Source: Bacillota bacterium
GTDB lineage: Bacteria; Bacillota; Clostridia; Acetivibrionales; DSM-1351
Assembly: GCA_023436515.1 (NCBI GenBank)
Contig: JAEZIV010000299.1
Coordinates: 1 to 6,221 of the forward strand
Direction: 5' to 3'
DNA length: 6,221 nt
Below, one piece after another: positions 1-5,180 of the stretch. Made by a program: the position numbers and the translations under genes. The notes beneath the pieces were generated by a model. The model did not search any database. It was not told the origin of the DNA and saw only the letters and a list, made by a program, of their open reading frames with translations. Each line of letters starts with the position of its first letter. The first letter of the stretch is position 1.

Positions 1-195
1 GCTCTTATTGAGCTCCTTAGAAGCATTTACAATACTTCTTCTAAGATTGAGTTCAAAGGTCAGCTGGTTCTGTGTATCAAAATTATAGACATTGCTGCTG
101 TTCAACATAATATCGAGAATTTTCCTGTCCATAGCCTGCCCGTACTGGTTTGTCAGGAGGACAGGATCAACCATTTTGCCGCTGATTCTTATCAT
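1..195 (-). CDS. tgl: Protein-glutamine gamma-glutamyltransferase (Tgl-type transglutaminase), N-terminal 65 residues only
   Basis: The frame is open from an ATG at 195-193 to the window edge, giving 65 residues with the C-terminal part missing. The start MIRISGK and the later stretch FELNLRRSIVNASKELNKS align well, from memory, with Bacillus subtilis Tgl (MIIVSGQ, then FELKLRMNIVAAAKTLHKS), at the same distance from the start. Tgl is a roughly 245-residue enzyme that forms epsilon-(gamma-glutamyl)lysine crosslinks between spore-coat proteins such as GerQ in Bacillus. The catalytic cysteine lies beyond the edge, so activity cannot be judged. The start is supported by the family N-terminus, by a good Shine-Dalgarno (GGAGG, 207-203), and by an ATGA overlap with the preceding gene, which implies translational coupling. 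The family call rests on remembered sequence rather than a search, but the pattern is specific. Confidence 0.85.
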   Translation of the reverse strand, partial: MIRISGKMVDPVLLTNQYGQAMDRKILDIMLNSSNVYNFDTQNQLTFELNLRRSIVNASKELNKS

Positions 196-1169
196 TGCAA
201 TCCCTCCATTACCCCTCGGGCGACATCAATCTGCCGTTCAATCGGACCTTGAATCCACTTGTTCCACCTGTTGCGATTTGACCTGAAAAGTATATTGGAG
301 TAATCTGATAGTAATTGCTTGGTTTCAGTATCCAGCCGGTTAAAGCAATCCAGGCAGCTCTGCTCCATTCCTTTTAGAGTCCGAGTCTGTCCGGAAGCTA
401 CTACAGAGGCTGATTTTTGCAGATACTTGGCCTCCAAGGAAACTGAATATCTTTGGGGGTTGATGGTCTGCTGATTAGAAGCGCCGGTAAAGTATAGAAA
501 ATTCTGATTTTCATTGATCCACTTCATTGCACTCTGGTATTTATTCTGCTGTTCATTATCCCTTTTTTCATTTAGTCCGGGAATGAAATTGAGAAATCTA
601 CAAGCTAGTTCAACATCACTGGTTTCCGAAGCCTTTAACCTCTTCACAAGTACAGCTATATCCCTTGGATTTAGCGCTTCAAAAAAGGTCCAGGTCAAGT
701 CGTATATATAGCTGCCTTTTCTATGACGGCTGAATATCAGTTCTTCAATTATCTTTAGGCTGGTCCTGTCGTTATAAACCCTAGAGAGAATTATCGCAGC
801 TGCATCTAGAACCTGATCGTACTCCTCGCTTAGTCCATCCTCAGAATACCCTGTTTCCAAAATCCATCTTAACGAAGCATAATTATCCGGTGTATATTCA
901 GTTAAAACTCTCTCTGAATTTATTTCTTCTTCAGAAAGAATATCCTTAATTAAATCAAGAGCATACTTGTTACGTGTATTTAGCTGACTAGTAATATCTG
1001 CAGTACAAATATCCGGCTGAAGAAGAAAGAGTGTGGAAAATCTCAAATATTTGCTATTGAGGGATTTAACAGCCTCTTGAGCACTACCTTGTACCATACT
1101 CCGGAAGACTTCCTTCAGCCGGTCACTACCGTAATAAATTCTTGTTTCGTCCAATGATGTAACAGTCAT
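192..1169 (-). CDS. Unrecognised 325-residue protein, translationally coupled to transglutaminase
   Basis: I do not recognise this family. The protein is soluble in appearance: there is no signal peptide and no membrane segment. Residues 15-200 are mostly amphipathic helix-like sequence, followed by a Gln/Asn-rich stretch at about 203-238 (including NEQQNKYQ and NQQTINPQ), more helices, and a basic tail at 295-311 (FRSNRNRWNKWIQGPIER). Cysteines are few (55, 190, 272, 275); C272 and C275 form one CxxC-like pair (CLDC), too little to claim metal binding. The start ATG is preceded by GAGGAAAG (1183-1176). The stop TGA at 194-192 shares bases with the tgl ATG, so the two products are probably made in a set ratio. 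Plausible roles, by inference only, are a coat protein or glutamine-donor substrate crosslinked by the transglutaminase, or a factor that localises or controls it. Confidence 0.85.
   Translation of the reverse strand: MTVTSLDETRIYYGSDRLKEVFRSMVQGSAQEAVKSLNSKYLRFSTLFLLQPDICTADITSQLNTRNKYALDLIKDILSEEEINSERVLTEYTPDNYASLRWILETGYSEDGLSEEYDQVLDAAAIILSRVYNDRTSLKIIEELIFSRHRKGSYIYDLTWTFFEALNPRDIAVLVKRLKASETSDVELACRFLNFIPGLNEKRDNEQQNKYQSAMKWINENQNFLYFTGASNQQTINPQRYSVSLEAKYLQKSASVVASGQTRTLKGMEQSCLDCFNRLDTETKQLLSDYSNILFRSNRNRWNKWIQGPIERQIDVARGVMEGLQ
203..207 (-). promoter_or_regulatory. Ribosome binding site of tgl, inside the preceding gene
   Basis: On the minus strand GGAGG lies 7 nt before the ATG at 195-193, within the last codons of the 325-residue gene. 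It fixes the tgl start and shows that the ATGA stop/start overlap is used, by reinitiation or direct loading. Confidence 0.75.
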
Positions 1170-1192
1170 ACAATACTTTCCTCATTCCTTAA

Positions 1193-1236
1193 TATCGTAT
1201 GTACCATTATATGTTGGAAATTTTATAAGTTTACAA
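1193..1236 (-). promoter_or_regulatory. Candidate promoter(s) for the 325-residue gene and tgl
   Basis: In the 84-bp gap after the TPR gene the minus strand carries a perfect sigma-A -10, TATAAT (1211-1206). The only -35 candidate is weak, TTGTAA (1236-1231), at an overlong 19-bp spacing. Just downstream, CATACGATA (1201-1193) fits the sporulation sigma-K -10 pattern CATAnnnTA and is close to the sigma-E form CATACAnT. I find no convincing sigma-E or sigma-K -35 at the expected distance. I see no terminator in the gap, so read-through from the TPR gene is also possible. A mother-cell sigma factor would suit a transglutaminase operon, but the motif evidence alone is thin. Confidence 0.3.
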
Positions 1237-1253
1237 ATTCAACTCTATCAAAA

Positions 1254-3158
1254 TTATTTTACAACAGCTGTAAATTCCTTTTTACTTTTTATTGCTGAGA
1301 AAGCTTCATCCTTCTTTGCCTGTGCTTTATAACTAGGGTCAAGCTCAATTGCCTTTTTCAAACTAGCTATAGCATCACCGACTTTATTTAGCTTTGCCAA
1401 TGCACATGCCTTTTTATAATGTGCTGTGTCATTGGTTGCATCTGCCTTTGTTGCCAGATCAAAGCTTTTTAGGGCTTCATCATACTTTTTGCTCTTATAC
1501 ATATTCGCACCCTTTTCAAGATATAGATAACCTTGATAAGGGCTAAGTGCTATTGCCTTATCAATGAATTTGGTTCCTTCCTGATGATTTCCTGACGAAT
1601 ATAAAGCTAAAGCCTTATTATACAAAACGTTTGAATTGAATGGATTTGCAGTTAGCATTTTATCGTATATTGCAATAGCATCACCATACTTTTTCAACGC
1701 CACATATAAGCGCCCTTTTTCCAGAAGGACATACTGTTCATCCGGATTTGATTTTAGATAGGCGTCAATTAGCTTTATTGCATCAGCATGCTTATTTTGA
1801 GCTTTATATAAAAGTATTTTAGTAGAGATAAGATCCCATGAATTTGGATTCAGCTTGATATGTTTATCAATTAACACCAAAGCATCATTATACTTTTTCA
1901 TATAAACTAAAAATTGAGTCTTTTCTGTAACCAAGCTAGTACTATTTGGATATAGCTTTAGACCCTCATCATAAACTTTAATTGCCTCTTTATTGTTATT
2001 ATTATTTCCATGAATATAAGCTAAAGTCGTGTATAAATTATCTGATTTTATAGAGCCAATGGCCTTCTGAAGTAGTTTTACAGCCTCCGAGTACTTTCCT
2101 AAGTAATCAAGTGCATATGCCTTATAAATATATCCAGATATATTCTTAGGATCTATGCTGATTGCTTTGTCATAGTTAAGAATGGCCTCATTGACTTTGT
2201 TTATTTTTAAAAGAAAATCTGCCTTAGTAATTGTTAGATAATAATTATTTGGTGTCTGCTTTAAAAGTGCATCATAAGTTTTTATAGCATCAGCAAATTT
2301 ACCCTGCTTTCCCTGTATTTTAGCTTTGTTCTGTTGAATATAGGAATATTCCTTTTTTGTGTCGAGGGTATTGATTTTATCAATGTCCTTTATGGCCTTA
2401 TCGTATTGCATAAGTTCTTCGTAGATACTTGCGCGCCTACTCAAGAAGGAAATATTAGTTGGATTTTTATCAATAAGTTTGTTTAATACTGCCTCAGCAT
2501 CACTGAACTTACCAATATCCATCATAAGTTCAACTTTTTGATCATAAGCATATTCTTCATCCGGCTTAATTTTTGTTGCTTTATCTAAAACCTCTATGGC
2601 CTCTTCAAATCTAGCTACACTTTTTAGTATATTACTTTTGCCAATATATGTGTAATAATCAGTTGGATTTTGCTCCAATAGCTTGTCATATATATCCAAT
2701 GCCATATCTATCTTACCTTGCTTAACAAGTATATCGGCCTTTGTTATATAAACAGATGTATCTGATGGTTGCTTTTCAATGTAGGCATCTACATTCTTGA
2801 GAGCTTCATCATATTTTTTACAGTCAACTAAGATTCTCGCCTTTTTAATTAGTAAATAATCGTCATCAGGGTTTTTCCCTATAGCAATATCAAAACATTT
2901 AATTGCTTCATCAAATTTTCCCTGTTCAATCAGTACTTTGGCTTTGACCTCATAAGCATAGTCTCTGTCAGGTTCCAGTGAAATAGCCATATCCAATACC
3001 TTAATAGCTTCGGAATAGTTTTCGTCATAGTAATGGTTGTAGCCCTCTGATACAAGTTCATCATAGTTTTCACCGGCAGCAAAAGCTGGATTTGGTAATG
3101 TACAAAATACTAGTGTCAGAACAAGGATAAACATTACGGCTTGCTTAATCATTTTCAT
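1254..3158 (-). CDS. Secreted tetratricopeptide-repeat protein with 17 TPRs
   Basis: This 634-residue protein begins with a clear Sec signal peptide: Lys at 2 and 5, a hydrophobic core at about 7-19, and a likely cut after the AFA or AFAA motif at 25-28. The rest is 17 consecutive TPR units (residues about 30-610), nearly all 34 residues long. Each carries the usual pattern of small/aromatic residues, G-K/Y-aliphatic-x-x-A and a D/N-P ending (for example GKFDEAI, KYDEAL, NPDD). Units 7 and 8 have 35 residues and unit 10 has 33. A 24-residue Lys-rich tail caps the solenoid. TPR solenoids are protein-protein scaffolds. There is no enzymatic domain, sortase motif, SLH or cohesin/dockerin module, so the partner is unknown; it should act outside the membrane. 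The start is supported by AAAGGAGG (3173-3166), 7 nt before the ATG. Whether it shares a transcript with the genes downstream is uncertain. Confidence 0.93.
   Translation of the reverse strand: MKMIKQAVMFILVLTLVFCTLPNPAFAAGENYDELVSEGYNHYYDENYSEAIKVLDMAISLEPDRDYAYEVKAKVLIEQGKFDEAIKCFDIAIGKNPDDDYLLIKKARILVDCKKYDEALKNVDAYIEKQPSDTSVYITKADILVKQGKIDMALDIYDKLLEQNPTDYYTYIGKSNILKSVARFEEAIEVLDKATKIKPDEEYAYDQKVELMMDIGKFSDAEAVLNKLIDKNPTNISFLSRRASIYEELMQYDKAIKDIDKINTLDTKKEYSYIQQNKAKIQGKQGKFADAIKTYDALLKQTPNNYYLTITKADFLLKINKVNEAILNYDKAISIDPKNISGYIYKAYALDYLGKYSEAVKLLQKAIGSIKSDNLYTTLAYIHGNNNNNKEAIKVYDEGLKLYPNSTSLVTEKTQFLVYMKKYNDALVLIDKHIKLNPNSWDLISTKILLYKAQNKHADAIKLIDAYLKSNPDEQYVLLEKGRLYVALKKYGDAIAIYDKMLTANPFNSNVLYNKALALYSSGNHQEGTKFIDKAIALSPYQGYLYLEKGANMYKSKKYDEALKSFDLATKADATNDTAHYKKACALAKLNKVGDAIASLKKAIELDPSYKAQAKKDEAFSAIKSKKEFTAVVK
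1329..3071 (-). repeat. Tandem array of 17 TPR-coding units (~102 bp each)
   Basis: The stretch codes for 17 back-to-back TPR units, most of exactly 34 codons. The units are diverged in DNA sequence, so this is an old protein repeat and not a recent tandem duplication. The clearest unit boundaries are the NPxD/NPxN turns. Unit 11 carries a run of five Asn (codons at 2006-1992) in the turn between its two helices, where most units have a G-K or K-K pair. Confidence 0.88.
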
Positions 3159-3194
3159 AATACTTCCTCCTTTAATTAATTATTACATCCCACC

Positions 3195-3254
3195 CATAGT
3201 CTACAATACTAGTACCTTACAATACTATGAATATTTAGTAGTAGCTCAGTACTA
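3195..3254. promoter_or_regulatory. Repeat-rich control region between divergent genes
   Basis: The 114 bp between the TPR gene (minus) and the DUF6512 gene (plus) must hold both promoters. It contains a direct repeat TACAATACT (3202-3210 and 3218-3226, a 16-bp period), an outer inverted pair CATAGT (3195-3200) and ACTATG (3224-3229), and six TACTA/TAGTA pentamers between 3207 and 3254, several facing each other. This layout suggests one or more protein-binding operators. No promoter on either strand has both good boxes. For the minus strand the best guess is an extended -10-like TGTAATAAT just upstream of the TPR ribosome binding site. Function is inferred. Confidence 0.35.
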
Positions 3255-3263
3255 TATATATAA

Positions 3264-3272
3264 GAAAGGGGG
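3264..3272 (+). promoter_or_regulatory. Shine-Dalgarno sequence directly abutting the start codon
   Basis: GAAAGGGGG can pair along its length with the 3' end of 16S rRNA (one G-U wobble) but runs straight into the ATG at 3273, with no spacer. An in-frame TAA at 3261-3263 rules out an upstream start. Initiation at ATG would have to use only the left part of the pairing (AAAGG, 3 nt away). Alternatively the real start could be a rare ATT at 3282, nine bases downstream. Confidence 0.55.
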
Positions 3273-3821
3273 ATGATTAACATTAGTGAAAATAAAACTT
3301 TAAAAATTTGGGTTTTTATCTCTATTCCATTGCTTTTTATTCTTGGAGCCTGCTTTCACTTTCTCTATCATTGGTCTGGTAATGTAAAAATTATTGGAGC
3401 CATATCTGCTGTAAATGAAAGTGTATGGGAACATACAAAGCTACTCCTAGTCCCAATTCTCAGTTGGTGGATAATCTTCTTTATTACCAAGAGAGAAAGG
3501 TATAATATTTCAACAAGTAAGTGGTTTACCGGAATGCTAACCTCAGTGGTTACCTCTGTTTTTGTTACCATGCTGGTATACTATTTTTATACCGAAGCCT
3601 TTGGAAAAGAGCTGATCATTGTAGATATTTTAATTACACTTTTAGCTGTGGGAGTAGCTCAGCTACTGGGATACCATGTATATAAACACACTAAGGGCCT
3701 CACCACATTTACAACTGTAATACTGGTATTGGCAATTTTATACATATACATTATTTGGACTTTTAATCCCCCACACCTACCCTTGTTTTATGACAAAGCC
3801 TCTGGAAAATATGGGATTTAA
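3273..3821 (+). CDS. DUF6512-type integral membrane protein
   Basis: This 182-residue protein has about five membrane helices (near residues 12-30, 57-72, 85-106, 112-137 and 144-163). The conserved-looking blocks match what I recall of the DUF6512 family of Clostridia: HFLYHWSG (29-36), SAVNESVWEHTK (46-57) and, at the C-terminus, FNPPHLPLFYD (164-174) followed by the GKYGI end. The length fits the family, so the gene is probably complete. No biochemical function is known to me; conserved His, Glu and Asn at membrane borders could hint at metal binding or an enzyme, but this is speculation. The gene stands alone on the plus strand, diverges from the TPR gene and converges on the cyclase gene with 10 bp between stop codons. 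The start is uncertain by a few codons because the Shine-Dalgarno touches the ATG. Confidence 0.82.
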   Translation: MINISENKTLKIWVFISIPLLFILGACFHFLYHWSGNVKIIGAISAVNESVWEHTKLLLVPILSWWIIFFITKRERYNISTSKWFTGMLTSVVTSVFVTMLVYYFYTEAFGKELIIVDILITLLAVGVAQLLGYHVYKHTKGLTTFTTVILVLAILYIYIIWTFNPPHLPLFYDKASGKYGI

Positions 3822-3831
3822 TAGAGCCTAA

Positions 3832-4965
3832 TCAGCTAACTGCCCTACTTTTTTTATCCTCATACATTAGCTTGTCAATATGCTTATAAAACTTCTGTAC
3901 CGAAATACCGGCCTTGGTATTGTAGATGTCATATCCAATGCTAAGACTGATATCGTAAGGATTATTGTTCTTAATGTTGTAGGCATCAACGTTTTGCTTC
4001 AGTCTGCTGATCATGTTATGGAGGTCACCTTTTTCTTTGATTTCAATAACTATAACAAACTCATCTCCTCCATACCTTGCTATAAAGTCACTTTTTCTGA
4101 AGCATTTTCTGAGAATATCCGCAACAATAATCAATGCATTATCTCCGGCAGTATGACCAAATAAATCATTAATCTTTTTAAAGGAATTTATATCTATCAT
4201 AACTCCGGCGAGGTATCTCGCGCGCATTTTATTCTTCATTTTCTGTGACAGGTAGTTGTCAAGCCGTCTTCGGTTATACACTCCGGTAAGGTGGTCAGTG
4301 TATAACAATTTGTTTTGAATATTAATAAATACAATCAGTAAAGCAAAGGCCATACTTATCCATATAACTGAAACTCCGATGTAAAGCATCTGCAAAACCG
4401 CACTTATAATCGGAAGTATTGGAAAAGCAAGCAAGGAAAAATACTGTTTTCTTTCAATTCTATTTTTGTTTCTAACCAACTTAAGAAAGGTATACAAGAA
4501 GTAAAAGAGGCTTATCAGATACATTACATAGGTAAGACTACCTTTATGATATGTACTATTTTCATCAATCTTGAACAGAAACCCATAAGCCGGGCTTAAA
4601 ACTGCTATTACAGCATTTATAAGAACTGGAAAACTAAGTGGTATAGACAGTTTCTTTATACGGGGTTCATCCTTACTAATCTGGAAATCGGCATAAATAG
4701 CCCAAAGCATGCAGGGTACCGGGTTAAGCATATAATATAAGGTATTTAATATAACACTTAAACCCATTACCCCTTGGCCGGGACGCGTATTAAATAACCA
4801 GGTAGCAGAATCTAACAATATAATTAGAGAGCAAAAAGACAATAGCAATGTAAAAAGCTTTTGATCATAGAAATATATTTCGCTTTTATTCCTAATGTTA
4901 AAAAATATCACTACAATAATAGCAATAGCAATTAAATTTATTTCAATATAACTGAAGGTCTCCAT
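3832..4965 (-). CDS. Membrane diguanylate cyclase (7TM-GGDEF)
   Basis: The 377-residue protein should make cyclic di-GMP from two GTP. About seven membrane helices fill residues 8-215 (near 8-22, 36-58, 66-92, 106-131, 142-163, 175-196 and 198-215), and a short linker leads directly into the GGDEF domain. Domain landmarks are DHLTGVYNRR (224-233), the metal-binding Asp in MIDINSFKKIND (D258), FGH (269-271), the signature RYGGDEF (297-303), LSIGYDIY (341-348) and LMYEDK (366-371). The product-inhibition I-site RKSD (290-293) sits exactly five residues before GGDEF, so both catalysis and feedback inhibition look intact. There is no EAL or HD-GYP domain and no PAS or GAF module, so the membrane region is the likely sensor; its ligand is unknown. 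AGGTG lies 4 nt before the ATG, and a candidate promoter is at 5001-5028. I see no terminator before the convergent neighbour. Confidence 0.93.
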   Translation of the reverse strand: METFSYIEINLIAIAIIVVIFFNIRNKSEIYFYDQKLFTLLLSFCSLIILLDSATWLFNTRPGQGVMGLSVILNTLYYMLNPVPCMLWAIYADFQISKDEPRIKKLSIPLSFPVLINAVIAVLSPAYGFLFKIDENSTYHKGSLTYVMYLISLFYFLYTFLKLVRNKNRIERKQYFSLLAFPILPIISAVLQMLYIGVSVIWISMAFALLIVFINIQNKLLYTDHLTGVYNRRRLDNYLSQKMKNKMRARYLAGVMIDINSFKKINDLFGHTAGDNALIIVADILRKCFRKSDFIARYGGDEFVIVIEIKEKGDLHNMISRLKQNVDAYNIKNNNPYDISLSIGYDIYNTKAGISVQKFYKHIDKLMYEDKKSRAVS

Positions 4966-5000
4966 AATTCACCTACATTTTCTATACAATACATACTACA

Positions 5001-5028
5001 TTTATAAATAATACCTCTTTCTTTTCAA
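5001..5028 (-). promoter_or_regulatory. Probable sigma-A promoter of the diguanylate cyclase gene
   Basis: On the minus strand TTGAAA (5028-5023) and TATAAA (5006-5001) are separated by 16 bp. Each matches five of six consensus bases. They lie about 35 bp upstream of the cyclase ATG, downstream of the transporter's terminator, so the cyclase is likely its own transcription unit. Confidence 0.5.
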
Positions 5029-5072
5029 ATATTATGTCGAACTGTGTCACGAAAAATACTTCAAATTTTTAC

Positions 5073-5128
5073 AAAAAAAGTCCGTTTCTTCTATGACAGC
5101 TATAAGGCTATCAGGAAAAACGGACTTT
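5073..5128 (-). terminator. Long rho-independent terminator after the MFS gene
   Basis: AAAGTCCGTTT (5077-5087) pairs perfectly with AAACGGACTTT (5118-5128). The stem can be extended inward by a further three pairs and, past a small internal loop, by TGATAGC/GCTGTCA around a six-base loop. On the minus strand the hairpin is followed by an uninterrupted T run (A run 5073-5079 on the plus strand), about 50 bp after the transporter stop codon. On the plus strand it is followed only by the weaker TTTCTTTC, so it mainly serves the minus-strand transporter. Confidence 0.88.
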
Positions 5129-5180
5129 CTTTCATTATATGAACTTTAGTCACTAGAAAAGCTTAAGAAATCAAGCTCAT

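Noticed and set aside
92..286. 64-codon plus-strand open frame opposite tgl and the unknown gene
   Set aside because: It is antisense to two overlapping, well-supported genes. Its hydrophobic stretch is a mirror artefact and no ribosome site is seen.
3098..3109. Possible lipoprotein signal (LVFC, residues 16-19) in the TPR protein
   Set aside because: The residue before Cys is Phe, not Gly/Ala/Ser, and a proper AFA signal peptidase I site follows. An ordinary secreted protein is more likely.
3849..3855. Run of seven T after the DUF6512 stop as a terminator
   Set aside because: No stable stem precedes the run, and it lies inside the coding part of the convergent cyclase gene.
3880..4164. 94-codon open frame on the plus strand opposite the GGDEF domain
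   Set aside because: It lies fully antisense to the conserved catalytic domain and shows no motif of its own.
4966..5072. c-di-GMP riboswitch upstream of the cyclase gene
   Set aside because: I looked for the conserved c-di-GMP-I core and paired helices and found only AT-rich sequence with a sigma-A-like promoter.
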